DNA of 64,000 nucleotides from assembly GCF_023159225.1 (NCBI RefSeq), contig NC_063184.1:11831528-11895527 (forward strand), given 5' to 3'. The notes beneath the pieces were generated by a model, which saw nothing but the letters and a program-made list of their open reading frames with translations, did not search any database and was not told the DNA's origin. The stretch comes from Perognathus longimembris pacificus. Lineage: Eukaryota; Chordata; Mammalia; Rodentia; Heteromyidae. The translations under genes and the position numbers were made by a program. This document shows positions 35,856 to 47,667 of the stretch, one piece after another (the first letter of the stretch is position 1; each line of letters begins with the position of its first letter).

Positions 35856-36192
35856 TAGTCAGTTTGGGCTGCTATAACAGAGTATCACAGATTGGGTGGC
35901 TTATGTAACAATTTCTTTCTTGCCCTTAAGAGTCTGGTGATTCTAAGATCAAGGTACAGGCTTGACTGGTATGTGGGGATGTTCTCCTCTTGATCTGGAT
36001 GTGACTGTCTTCCTACTGTGTCCTTTCATAGGAAAGAAAAATATCTCTCCCATGTTTTGTTTCCTAAACACACTAATTCTGTTTGTGAGGACCCCAGTCT
36101 CACGATGAAGTTACCTTTGAAAGACGTAACCTCCTGTTATCATTTCCAACACCTAATTTTAAGGAGGACACAAATCTTCAACCTATAGTATA
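35856..36192 (-). mobile_element. MaLR LTR (MLT1/MST-like)
   Basis: Plus-strand TCAGTTTGGGCTGCTATAAC, then AGATTGGGTGGCTTATGTAA, ATTCTAAGATCAAGGTACAG, CTACTGTGTCCTTTCATAGG and the end ACACAAATCTTCAACCTATAG form the complement of the well-known MLT1/MST LTR (its 3' end reads GCCACCCAGTCTGTGGTATT). It is old and diverged, with no partner LTR visible. The forward copy of the same family is at 47462-47665. Confidence 0.82.
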
Positions 36193-36829
36193 TATGTATG
36201 GCTATGCCAAGTTTCTATGTACATGTGACTGGAGGGACGATCAAGAAATGTCTTTGCTTTCTTCTCATCACCACCTCTGACTTTTCTCATCTTCTGAGTG
36301 TCTATTTGCATATCCCTAAATCACTAGTGTGCATTTCTCCCCCAAAATAATGTCAGAAAATATGCAGCTCTCTGACTTGGTCAGATAACTCCATTTATTT
36401 ATTTAGTGAGTATTTTCCACGAGCTAGCACAGATGACTGCTAAATAGGGCCACCACAATGTTTTCTACCCATTTGAGGCAGCAATGAAGTAGGAGGTATA
36501 AACATTGAATGAATGGTCACCCAATTTCACAAAAGAATCTTTATTATAGTGAGTGATGAGAAAGAGAACATGATAGCAACAGAATCGGCAATGGAGGATG
36601 GAGGAACAAGAGAGAGCTTCTCAGGTTTGTATTATTTAAGTTGAAGGACAAGTACAAACTACATGGTCAAAATTCAAAGACAAGACGACATTTCAGGCAG
36701 AGGGATTGACACATAAAGCTGATACCCCAGAATGGCCTGGGTTAGTGTGATGAGTTAAGTATGGTATGGTATAAAATGCAAGTGTATGGAGTACTCAGAG
36801 TGATGCTTTGATTACAATGGAGCATCTTT
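36193..36829. other. Unique DNA, nothing recognised
   Basis: No repeat or gene recognised. Confidence 0.45.
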
Positions 36830-36844
36830 AAAATATTTTAACAA

Positions 36845-37050
36845 GGGGCTGGGGATATAGCCTAGTGGCAAGAGTGCCTGCCTCGGATACACGAGGCCCT
36901 AGGTTCGATTCCCCAGCACCACATATACAGAAAACGGCCAGAAGCGGCGCTGTGGCTCAAGTGGCAGAGTGCTAGCCTTGAGCGGGAAGAAGCCAGGGAC
37001 AGTGCTCAGGCCCTGAGTTCAAGGCCCAGGACTGGCCAAAAAAAAAAAAA
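36845..37050 (+). repeat. IDL-Geo dimeric SINE, young, with target-site duplication
   Basis: Full-length plus-strand dimer. The ID-like left half runs from GGGGCTGGGGATATAGCCTA to GGTTCGATTCCCCAGCACC (B box intact). The linker is ACATATACAGAAAACGG. The Geo right half runs CCAGAAGCGGCGCTGTGGCT to CAAGGCCCAGGACTGGCC, then an A tail. The duplication AAAATATTTTAACAA flanks it at 36830-36844 and 37048-37062 (perfect, 15 bp, overlapping the tail). It differs from the 41221 copy at only 5 positions over about 190 bp. Confidence 0.95.
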
Positions 37051-37062
37051 ATATTTTAACAA

Positions 37063-38437
37063 GGATATAGAAAAATATGATAAATACTACATTTATATGT
37101 CATTAGAAGAGTTGATAAAATGGCTGATTTTTTACTTCTGTTGAAAAATAAAGGAAATCCCAGTATTATGAGGAGAAATCAAGAAGCCTTGCACTGGGAA
37201 GGGCAATGATGACGAAGGGGATAGACCTTTAAGGCCTTTCTTACTTGACACATTTCAGATGTCTATGGACCAGGGAATTGCTGGGTACCTTCCTAGTTTC
37301 TGTTCCATGCAGCTGTGTGGGTAAGGTGCCATTGCATGTAAAAACCTGGGATGAGAAGTTACCTGAGCAAGGATTAGTACTCCAGGATAGGTACTTAGAT
37401 GAGAACAAAGGCAGAGCTCCTGATGTTTACTTCTTCCAGGGGTATTCATTTGGCAACTTCCACTCTAGACAAACCTTATGGTACCTGTTGGGGCTAATGA
37501 AAATATGTTCAAAACAAGGTTATTGTTCTTCAGGGTTTTCCAGGAAGGATAAATACAGGGTGTAATTTGGGGTTATGGTGGACTTAACATTCATCTAAGT
37601 ATCACAACCAGCATTGCAATTTAGACTTAAAAATACTTAAATGCTTAGCTTTGCAAATGATATAACACCCATCAAATATGGGCAACACATTTGTTATACT
37701 GGTATTGACGAAAAATGTAGAATCATGAAACACACCTCACGACCTGCTCAGGCTGTAAAGCAGCCTTGCAGGTGCCCTGGGTAACTACTACACAGAAGGA
37801 AGTTGAGAACTGCTGTGTTAGCTGATCTTCTACCTTCCCAAATCTTGAATCCTTGCGGCGGAGTCCTCCTTTCCACATGGGAACAGTGTGTATATTTTTT
37901 GATCCACCTGTGGCAACGATCGCTAGTGGAAAATGCCAGGGCACTATTGGTAAAGTCAATAAGCCAACTCCAGACACAAGACAGAATAAGCAAGTATTAT
38001 CTAGCTCAGAACAGGAGGCACTACACCTTCCTTCTATTTGAATAAACTTGGTTAACAATGGAAACAAAACATATGTTGGAGTTACCTTAATGGCCTTACT
38101 GAGGCCCCATAGTTCTTCTTGACTTTGGGACAAGACTATTCATCCATGGAAAATTGCAAATAGAATCCACTTTCTAGCCAATAATTTAGTAAAACTGGCA
38201 GGTATGATATTGTACAATTTAAAACTCACCATCCTTAGCAATGTCATAATAAAGTTCATTATTTGTTATAATAGCATTTAGATATCATAATAAAGTTTGT
38301 TATTATTTGTAATTATTCGTAAGGATAGGACAATGGCAATTTTGTTTATATATGGGAGCTTACTGATTTCTTTTGTGACAATAGAATTGAAGATACAGAT
38401 GAAAGAGTTATAATGCATTCACCATATATGCATGCAT

Positions 38438-38478
<41 letters not shown>

Positions 38479-39173
38479 GTGAATCACAATATAATGAAAC
38501 CTACCAAATTCTGCTGTTTAAAAAGTAGAAGAAAGTGAGGGGAGGAAGGCGAATATGGTGGAGGGAATGAATTGGTTCAAAATGCACCATGGACATGTGT
38601 AGAACTGTCACAGTGAAATTCCTTCACACTACAAATAGATGCTGATATAGAGGAAAAGTCAAAACCATATTCCTGGATGGATAGTTTTCATTAAGAACTT
38701 ATTGCATATTTTGATCAATTGAATTATTAGAATTTAAAATAGAGTTGCTCCAATTGCTTTTTTATTTGCAAAACTTTCATATAGAGTAAGTCTATAACCT
38801 ATTTACATATGTACTCTACAAAACTGCTAAAAATTACAACTTAAAACCATCATACAATTCATGGGTACTTATTCTTTTTTAAAGCAATTTTCATATTGAA
38901 GCCAGAATAAATTAGGTGCCCATTTTTATTTGAAAATTTTAAAGAAATTTAGTTTATGCAAGTATTTATAAAACACAACTGTTGTGAAAATTGAGTTTAA
39001 CAGATAGTATATGAATCTTGGATCATTTATACATTTGACTCTTGGTACACAGGAAGAAACATATTCCTTCATATTTATGTGTATGTTTCCCTAATAACCT
39101 TCGATTTCTTCATGAGCATATGAGTGCTTACTCAGACAAGTGGTAACTTCCTAAGGAACTAAAAAGTTAACAT
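37063..39173. other. Unique DNA with one TG microsatellite
   Basis: 37245-37565 (plus, 106 codons) and 37723-38133 (minus, 136 codons) are the longest non-repeat frames here. They are overlapped by frames on the opposite strand and no domain was recognised in either. Confidence 0.4.
38441..38478. repeat. (TG)n microsatellite
   Basis: About 18 uninterrupted TG units. Confidence 0.93.
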
Positions 39174-39185
39174 TTTTCTAATTAA

Positions 39186-39405
39186 ATTTTTTTTTTTTTT
39201 TTTTTTTTTTTTTGGCCAGTCCTGGGGCTTGGACTCAGGGCCTGAGCACTGTCCCTGGCTTCTTCCCGCTCAAGGCTAGCACTCTGCCACTTGAGCCACA
39301 GCGCCACTTCTGGCCATTTTCTGTATATGTGGTGCTGGGGAATCGAACCCAGGGCCTCATGTATATGAGGCAGGCACTCTTGCCACTAGGCCATATCCCC
39401 AGCCC
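39186..39405 (-). repeat. IDL-Geo dimeric SINE, young, with target-site duplication
   Basis: Minus-strand full-length dimer: a T-run tail (39186-39213), GGCCAGTCCTGGGGCTTGGA, CACTTGAGCCACAGCGCCAC, GTGGTGCTGGGGAATCGAAC, GGCCATATCCCCAGCCC. The duplication TCTAATTAA lies at 39177-39185 and 39406-39414 (9 bp visible). Confidence 0.94.
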
Positions 39406-39469
39406 TCTAATTAATTTTTGGTAACAGATTCTATCATTAAGATGGAACAAGCACAATTATATTAATTAA

Positions 39470-39668
39470 CCAGCTGGGAATGTGGCTTAGTGGTAGAGTG
39501 CTTGCCTAGCATACATGAAGCCCTGGGTTTGATTCCTCAACCCCACATAAACTGAAAAAGCCAGCAGTGGTGCTGTGGCTCAAGTGGCAGAATGCTATCC
39601 TTAAGCAAAGGGAAACCAGGGACAGTGCTCAGGCCTCAGTTCAAGCCCCAATGCTGGCAAAAAGAATA
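39470..39668 (+). repeat. IDL-Geo dimeric SINE, older copy
   Basis: Plus: CAGCTGGGAATGTGGCTTAG, TGGTAGAGTGCTTGCCTAGC, then GTGCTGTGGCTCAAGTGGCA and GTTCAAGCCCCAATGCTGGC, with a short A-rich tail. It lies only 65 bp from the opposite-strand IDL-Geo copy ending at 39405. Its left half (GTGGTAGAGTGCTTGCCTAGC) is closer to the ID consensus than the young copies are. Confidence 0.9.
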
Positions 39669-40459
39669 CCTCTTTAGTTTTGAACTAACTTTAATGTCAA
39701 TTATTTGAAGAAATTTTATATTCTTAAACTAAATAACACATGTGTAATTTCTACTTAGTCTTAAAGCCTCTGTAAAAGTTATTCTATATTGGGCAGGATA
39801 TATGCATACACACACGCACACAAATTTTGGTTCAAAAATTTCAAAGGTATTATTTTACTCTTTTATCCCATATTCTTAAAACAGAGATAAAACAAAATAT
39901 TTATGATTCAACACTGAATCCAGAGTTTCTTAGCAAAGTCTTTGCAAAGTTCTCTCTTTTCTTCTACTCTTTTCCTCTGGCTTAAAGAAGTGATTGGAGA
40001 TACTTTAATCAATTTTAATGTGTTCATACATGCCTAATGCTTCTCTCCTTTATTAATGTACTAATAAGTCCTATAATCCTTAAAATGGATTGAGGGCTCA
40101 AGCTGTCTCTGTTGACACCTGAACGCTCCTTAGCAACCACAGAGATGAGCTTGCAAGACTCCAGTTGAATTAAGATACCAGACAATACAGTTAATTGCTC
40201 ATATCCATGTGTCTTAGTCTCTGTTTTTCTCTCACTCTTAATTCTACATATGCCAAATCCCAAAGATTCTGACTCAAGAGCAGATATTCAATGATACTGT
40301 CTAGGATCAACATGTAACTTCACAAAATATTAAGTCCTGTTATTTACATCTCTATGATAGCAAAAGCCTATGTGAGTGTCTGATGGAAAGAATAAAGAGA
40401 AAGGAAAATAATAGGATAGATACCTTGGGTCAGTCTTGGGAGAATGATACCAAAAAGTA
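39669..40459. other. AT-rich unique DNA
   Basis: No gene or repeat recognised. Confidence 0.45.
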
Positions 40460-41068
40460 AAACACAAACACTAATTCATATGTACATAAATTAATATCCA
40501 GGCTGAAAAGAACTCCAAAGATAAGGAAGCAAAGGACTTCTTAGTAATTAGTCTTAGAGAATTAAAAGGACCTATACTCTTTATCTCACATACGGTGTAT
40601 AAATGTGCACATCTGAAAGAAGCTGGGAGGAGGGCACAGAATGAGTGGAAAACGGGGAAAATACAGTAGAAAGGGCCCAAGAGCTGCAATGGACACTGGT
40701 GAGAACAAACTAAACAACTCAAGGGCAGCAAGGAGGAGGGACGAAATGAGTGAAAAAGAAGGAACAGATTACACTAAGCAAAAGGAAATATCTATCTATG
40801 TATATCACCCGATCTGGAAGGAATTGTTTTATTGTTAATAATCATAGAGGTCATAAGCATTGTAGACAAAGATTGACAATGCCCATCAAGGGGAAGATTT
40901 TTTTATAAAAAAATGAAGAAAGCAAGGGGGATGGGTTGGCAAGAGAGAAGGAGGGAGGAAAAATGAGGAAGGGGGTAACAAGTATGACAAGAAATGTACA
41001 TGTATTCACTACCTTGTGTATGTAACTGTAACCCCTCTGTAAATCATCTTAACAATAAAAAAATAGGA
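40460..41068 (+). mobile_element. L1 3' end
   Basis: The terminal part GACAAGAAATGTACATGTATTCACTACC, CTGTAACCCCTCTGTAAATC and AACAATAAAAAAATAG matches the other L1 ends; a purine-rich tract is at 40920-40980. The upstream limit (about 40460) is a guess. Confidence 0.75.
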
Positions 41069-41220
41069 TAGATGTAAAGTTGAGCTTCTAGTGGTCAGAG
41101 AGGAATTTGAAAAGGTGGAGAGAAGTAGAGTTATAGCATGGAAATAAGTTGGATTATTTTAAAAACTGGTAGAGCCCCCACTGAACAAAATTATTGCATT
41201 TGTAAAAAAAATCCATTTAG

Positions 41221-41412
41221 GGGCTGGGGATATAGCCTAGTGGCAAGCGTGCCTGCCTCGGATACACGAGGCCCTAGGTTCGATTCCCCAGCACCACATA
41301 TACAGAAAACGGCCAGAAGCGGTGCTGTGGCTCAGGTGGCAGAGTGCTAGCCTTGAGCGGGAAGAAGCCAGGGACAGTGCTCAGGCCCTGAGTCTAAGGC
41401 CCAGGACTGGCC

Positions 41413-41440
<28 letters not shown>
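41221..41440 (+). repeat. IDL-Geo dimeric SINE, young, with target-site duplication
   Basis: Full-length plus-strand dimer followed by a 28-base A tail (41413-41440). The perfect duplication AAAAAAAATCCATTTAG flanks it (41204-41220 and within 41433-41450). Nearly identical to the 36845 copy, so the same recently active source subfamily. Confidence 0.95.
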
Positions 41441-41444
<4 letters not shown>

Positions 41445-41738
41445 ATTTAGGTACAACTTTTATGCTCTGTTAAAATGTGCTTGAAAATATTGAATATCTT
41501 CCCCCAAATTAGTCCAGTTGGACTAATTATTAAAATGAGATTCAAAAACTTAAAGAAAATATAGCATAAATTTTCATATAATGGACTCATGTAAAATAGA
41601 GAATAGTTGTGGAAACATTTAGCAATAAGGAAAAAAAAGTAAAAATATTCTTATATCTTTCTTGATGTACTTTTACATCTTAGTAATGAAATTTGGTGTA
41701 AATTTTTAAGTAATTTGTTTTATCTTTTGTTTATGTGA

Positions 41739-41808
41739 TACCCAGGAACCAAATCCTGTGTTATGCATGATATTCAAGCACTCTACCACTAAGCCACACT
41801 CTCAGCTC
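41739..41808 (-). repeat. ID-like SINE monomer
   Basis: On the minus strand: GTGTGGCTTAGTGGTAGAGT (A-box side) and GATTTGGTTCCTGGGTA (B-box side). Diverged. Confidence 0.68.
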
Positions 41809-41916
41809 CAACACAAGTGTCTTTTCTTCTTTGTCATTTCTTCTTTTACAAGACTCTTGTTTGCTAGGCAAGGTCTGGACCAGTTCAGTCATACCCAATT
41901 CTCTTGCTTTTTGATT

Positions 41917-42005
41917 TTTTTTAGAGATAGGGTCTTAAGTTTTCTCCCAGACTGGCCCAGGATTGTGATCCTCTTATTTCCTCCTCCTGAGTAACTGGCA
42001 TTGTG
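41917..42005 (-). repeat. B1/7SL-like SINE fragment
   Basis: Plus: GAGATAGGGTCTTAAGTTTT, CTCCCAGACTGGCCCAGGAT, TTCCTCCTCCTGAGTAACTG, complement of an old B1/Alu-type monomer. Confidence 0.65.
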
Positions 42006-45000
42006 TGTTGGTTTATTTGTTCTGAGACAGTCATCATTAAATAGCCCATCTATCCTTCAAGTTGCCAGCCTCCTCAGTTTGAAGTGAATACATTGTTACT
42101 CATAAAAGTTCATATTTTACTTTGAAAGCTAGAAATAATATCTTTATCTGAAAATGTTATTAAGAGTTAGAAACTTATAATTTGAGAAAACTGAAAAATG
42201 TAAAGCGAGTTTTTACTTCACTGTATGTTGGAATCATTATCAATATGAATATACTTGAGAAATAAATTGATATCATTTGTGACTATATACCATGTACATA
42301 ACATTTTATGAAGTGTCTTTACCTTAGGTGCTGCTCTCTGTGAGAAAAGTTTCATAGAACACGTGAGAACTTATGTCTCATCTATGCATCTTTTCCTGTA
42401 ATATATTTAACTTGTAATTTCTATTGGAGAGTGTGACTTTCCTTTGGTATTCTCCTTCATGCCCACCCCAAAAATAAATTATGACGGAAAGAAAAGAAAA
42501 AAAAATCCTTAAGAGTAAATCTTCCCACCATGGCGTGTCAAGATGAATCTGTAGGATTATAAATTCCACAACAGGGCCTCATATTCTCCTAAAGGATTTC
42601 CTTGAATCGAGTCGTTTTCCTCTGACTTCCCATGCAAGGCAAGTCAGCACCAAGCTCCAGTGCACCGTGTGTGTTTTCTTTTTCCTGAGGTATAAAATCA
42701 CTGCCATCAATAGGTGTCCATAGTCCAGAAATAAACGAGTAAATCTCAAGTTAGGAGCTGTGCTCAGTGTAACTGGACACTTTGTTCTGCTCAGGACTTG
42801 AATCCTTGTTTGTTGAACATGCTCATGGGTCACCCGCAGCCATAGTGGCGTCACAATGCTGGGGTGCAGACAGTCTTCAGTTGACTTAATAATAAGGCTG
42901 AAGCGCAGAGTAGGATGCTGGCAGGCATGCCAAAGCTTTGCCCTGAGATACCTTCTTTAAGGTGAAAGTACAATCAGGTGTTTTAAAAAGAGAGATTGCA
43001 TTCTCATAACTTTTATTGTAGTACATGGTTAGAATTATGTCATTTTATTAGTTGTTACTAATGTCTCATTGCAACTAATTTTAATTCAAACTTTATCATA
43101 GTTATGTATATATGAACATATATGAAAATATCTCTATGTGTATGTATATGTACATAGAAAACTCTGCATAGAAAATACCTCTATGAGATATATTACATGT
43201 ATTCATATATATACATATATATGATATAAATAAGGTTCATTCTACGTGTATTTCCAGACATCCACTGGGAGTTCTCTGCATTTTCTCATCTTACCAGGAA
43301 AAATGTCTGCTTCTCTGTGCAAAGATTTATTTTGTTCCCATCATGAAGATCTCCATATTTACGACCTGTAAAAACTACTGGGATGTCCTGCAGTGCAGCT
43401 GGTCTGTGAGACTTGTTGGCAATTTGATACCAATTTAGAAAAGATGATCATGGCACTGTACAGCTAAATGATGCAACTTTTGGATAACCACACATTGTGA
43501 TTTTACTCTTCTTGTGTTTGTGAATAAAATGCTTTGGTGAGAGTGGGAGTCCACAGAGTAGGAACAGCAAGAGATAAACAGGTAGAAGTGTGCACTTGGT
43601 TTTAAGTGTGCCAATGTGTAATTTGTTTGAATATTATCATTTTATTATGGGCAACAGAATCATAAGTATCAAGAGAAATATTATGTTCCAGGTAGAGTAT
43701 GACCTGTTATCAAGGACTCACATATCTACCCTGGCTAGTTTTCCAAAAAGATGACACACAGTAGTCCTCATTGCTTGGGTGGTGAAGAACACGGGGTGAT
43801 GTTTTGGTTTGCAGTTTAGGCAGAATGTGGATTTTTCTAACACAAGTTTATCAAAACACTTTGCTCAAATAAACACATAACCAGATAATTGTCTCTTCCT
43901 AAATTTCCCAGGAAAAAAAATCTCTAAATCCTAGACATGAATTCTCTTTAGCAGTGTGGCCTATTTTAAGGAGAATACTTTAAATTTTAAACTCTTGGCT
44001 TAGTAGAATCTTTCACATTTTCTCATAATAAACTATTTTAAGTTCAGATGTCCAAGAGATACACCAGAGTAAATATGTGTTTGATGAAACAATATAAGAA
44101 ACCTCAGCAGTAGTAAGGTCAGTCTTTTCTCATTATAAAGGAATACTTTAGATTTACTTCAGCCATTTAATGAAAAGCTATGCATGTATATCTTGATAGA
44201 GAAAAACAGAATAAATAAAGTGATCACTAACATGAGTCCCTGAACTCTACATAATGAATACTGTTTTAACCTGGTGACCCAAACAAATTAATAGTATGAC
44301 TCGAATGACAGGAACATTCACTCCTAACTATAGGTTTGGAGAAAAGTCTGTAATTAAGGGGCAGGTGATTGAGAATCACTGATAAATCTAAACAACCCAC
44401 ACAATTTAGAAAGCAGCAATATGGAAACCATTTATACAAATAACTAACTGCCCTTAATTGGTGTGCAAATACATAATTTATAGCATTTTCCTCATTTCCT
44501 GTCCAGTTATGGCATTTGGTGCAACATATAGGACATTTGTAAACTGTGACCTTCCATTGACATTGAACTTGGTATCTCATACCAGATCATATATTGCATT
44601 GAGGGAGAAGAAAGTAAAAGCAAAGTGTTTTGTTTGGATAAAGTTTTCCACATTCAGCATTCAGCATTTTTCCTTGAAAAGATTTTTGGAACAGTAGGTC
44701 GAATACATAAATGTTTCATCAAGTAGACATTGCCATCTTGCTGATTGGTAGGGTTTTATTCTGTCCTCTTTGCTTTCCTTTCTCCCTCCCCCATTTCTTT
44801 CTTTCTGATTCTTTCTTTCCAGTAGGAAAGTTTTAGTTAAATTTTCTGTGTCCTGGAATTTATATTTTGAACAACAAAATTCATTCCTCATAAATGTAAT
44901 TCTTCCATAGAAATGTGATTTCATTTCTACTTTCTTTCATCCCTTTTCACTTTTAAGTGATTCTTTTATTTCTCCTTTTTTGTTATCATTTGTACACACT

Positions 45001-45169
45001 AGTGTCAACATCTGAAGGAAAATGAATCAAGATTTTCAAAGTATATTCATAACTTACAGCACTATATACCACAATGATGTATTCAGGGAGTATACAGGCA
45101 TCACCATCCTTACAGTATTAAATAAAAATTGTCTATCAAGCTCAGAAGGACGTATCCCATCTTGAGATG
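42006..45169. other. 3.1 kb repeat-poor unique DNA
   Basis: No SINE or L1 recognised. A TATA/TATG-rich stretch lies at 43100-43225. 42580-42880 is GC-richer, with a GGCGTCA motif at 42847-42853 resembling a CRE half. No gene-like frame with a recognisable domain (minus 42579-42854 and 44266-44580 were looked at). Confidence 0.4.
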
Positions 45170-45504
45170 TTCAGGGTTGTCATGCTCCTCACAAGATAAT
45201 ATCTGAGGGACAAGGTATAAGATCTGGGTCACTTATGATCAGGGTCCTGATTAAAACAAGGACAAGGAAAGCTAAGAATGAACTGAAAACTTAAAGATTT
45301 ATAATTAAGACCAGAGAAGATCAGATGCATTCAGGGTGAAATGGCTGTAAATGGAACTAGGTGAATTGAGATGATGGGGAGGGTTGGAAGAGATTGGGAA
45401 AGAATCATGAAAGGAGATGATATGGATCAAGATGCATTGTGCTCATCAATTGAATTGAAATCACTTTGTACAACTACTTAAAAGTAAAAAAATTAAAGAT
45501 CAAA
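45170..45504 (+). mobile_element. L1 3' UTR, older subfamily
   Basis: Purine-rich body (GATGGGGAGGGTTGGAAGAG) ending CTTTGTACAACTACTTAAAA and an A-rich tail, the same terminus as the L1 at 25130-25470. It is immediately followed, in the same orientation, by a second L1 3' end. Confidence 0.7.
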
Positions 45505-46085
45505 AAGTGAAGTAAGCCAGACCCAAAGAAACATAGACTGTATGGGCTCCCTCATAGGGAATAATTAGTACAGGTTTAAGCTAGTCACAGCAGAGGATCA
45601 CAAGAGCCCAATAGCTATGCCCTTATGAATGCATAAGATGATGTTAAGTGAAATGAACTCCATGTAATGGAAACAAGTGTTATATCACCATAGTAATTAT
45701 TTTCAACATGCCATGTGAAATGGTAGCTATTTTTTTGTTGATTATCCTCTTGTATCCCCTGCTTGTGGTTGCTCCATGCTATCACTGTATCTCATCTGAG
45801 TACCCTGGATACTGTATACTGGTATTAGAACTAGGGAAGGGAAAGGAAATATCAAAATCGAGAGACAAAGGATAAAAAGACAAATAACTCCAAGAGCAAT
45901 ACTTACAAAAGCATTTGGTATAAACCAACTGAACAACTCATGGGGGGAGAGGAGAAGGGGGAGGAGAGAGGGGAGTAATGAGGGAGGAGACAACAAATTG
46001 TACAAGAAATGTACCCACTGCCTTATGTATGAAACTGTAACCCCTCTGTACACCACTTTGACAATAAATAAGTATTCAAAAAAAG
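45505..46085 (+). mobile_element. L1 3' end (ORF2 tail plus 3' UTR)
   Basis: Starts AAGTGAAGTAAGCCAGACCC, then AAAGAAACATAGACTG, carries a G-rich tract at 45942-45975 and ends CTGTAACCCCTCTGTACACC, TTTGACAATAAATAAG. Collinear with the copy at 1325-1965. Confidence 0.85.
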
Positions 46086-47461
46086 GAATTATAATAACAT
46101 ATTAAGTACAAAAATAATAGCAGAGTTTAAGGTTTCCTGTCTTGTCTATTATGAGACTGAGATTGTCTCATTCTGGAACAACAGCTCCACACTTGACAAA
46201 ATTCCTGGTTTTAAGAGATGTCTTGTGTCCTTTTTAATCAGCATAAAGCTTCACATCTACCACACCCTGGAGAGGAGAAGTTGCTCCCTGTTTTCTCACA
46301 CATCTCAGAGATTGAGGATGATGGCATTGTTGTGATAGAACCATTACCTGCAAGTTTAAATACACATCTGGGTAAACCTCAGCTATGAGTGAGGATTTAA
46401 CTAGTCCATTAGCAAATGAAGTCACTTTTGTTGGAAATTCCATTCGTCGTGAGTTAATTAGTATTTTCTTCCTCCAGTGGTTTTTCAAGGATAGAGACAT
46501 CACTGGTGAAAGCAACAGGTATAATTCTAACTTAATATATTAAGCATGGGGCTTATTAGAAAACTTAGTGACCAAAATGGATAATGACAAAACTGCACAC
46601 TGGTAAAGAAATTATGTTAAATACCTATGTACAAAAAATCAGATCATGCGTTTTATATGAAATGCATTTTAACAGACAGGTGATAATTTTCCATCCTGAG
46701 GTCATTGCATTTTGCCCATCTCCACCGCCATGAAATACACTCTCACTTATTATCACCATAAAATAGTTATTGTCCATGACATACATTTATAAAATCGCAT
46801 CAAAGAAAAGTTTAAGAACAAGTGTGCATAATTTCTTTCTATCCACGAGATACACAAAGAGCAATAGGGCCCTATTTTTATAACAGAAGGGAAAAACTAA
46901 GGATTTTTCAAAAGATAAGCCAGAGGAAAGCCATTGACATGGATTATTTGAGATAGTACTATGTCTGTAGCTGTCAATACTCTTGGGAATCCAATCCAGC
47001 TGTCATATTTACCGAGGATTGTAAAGTATATTGAAATAGGTACCAAGACAGGGCAAAAATCAAGACCATTAATGGCAAGAGGGCTCTTTGCAGTAGCAGG
47101 TCAGTGCATTAACCTTTCGCCTCTCAGGCACCTGCACCTGAGTTTAAAGTGTGCTTTAACATGAAGAAGTGAATGTGGTATCTCAATTTCCAACCAGCTG
47201 CTATTTGCCCAGGTCTGTGGAAACCAGCAATTGAAATATCACATGCTGAATATGGCCTGCATGAGTCAGACATTAGAAAGATAAAGGGGTAATCATCACT
47301 CACTGAAAGGGGGTTCACCTTGGGCAAGAGATAAGAAGATGTACAGAGGGAATAATTAATCTGGCACAAGTTTTAATTGGGCCCAGCATGTCTGATATTC
47401 ACTTTAGTCACTGGCAAAGGGTTAGATGCTCATTCCACGGAACTCTAACAAGCCTGTCTGC
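46086..47461. other. Unique DNA, nothing recognised
   Basis: The minus frame 46234-46515 (93 codons) ends at a TAA and is not obviously repeat-derived, but I do not recognise it. Confidence 0.4.
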
Positions 47462-47665
47462 TGTTGTCTGAATTCTTGTGCTTCATTCCAAATGTGCACC
47501 TCCAAATCGAATCATTATTTGATAGTATCAGAGGCTGGGACTTTTGGAGGAAAGTCTGAGTTTGAAGCTATCATGAGTGGGCTGAGAGCCCTTGTGAAAG
47601 AGGCCTAGAGTGCTACCTCACTGTTCACATGTGGAGGAGGAAATAGAGCTTCGCCAGACACCAAA
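47462..47665 (+). mobile_element. MaLR LTR (MLT1/MST-like), split by L1
   Basis: TGTCTGAATTCTTGTGC, GGCTGGGACTTTTGGAGGAA, ATGAGTGGGCTGAGAGCCCT, TGTGAAAGAGGCCTAGAGTG and CCAGACACCAAATC follow the MLT1/MST consensus order. It stops exactly where the T-tail of a minus-strand L1 begins (about 47668); the missing 3' part was not found beyond. Confidence 0.75.
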
Positions 47666-47667
47666 TC

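Noticed and set aside
37723..38133. 136-codon minus-strand open frame, the longest outside repeats and microsatellites apart from the one crossing the GC-rich segment at 48.7-49.3 kb
   Set aside because: Overlapped by two open frames on the opposite strand, no recognisable domain, signal peptide or motif, and no splice or promoter context.
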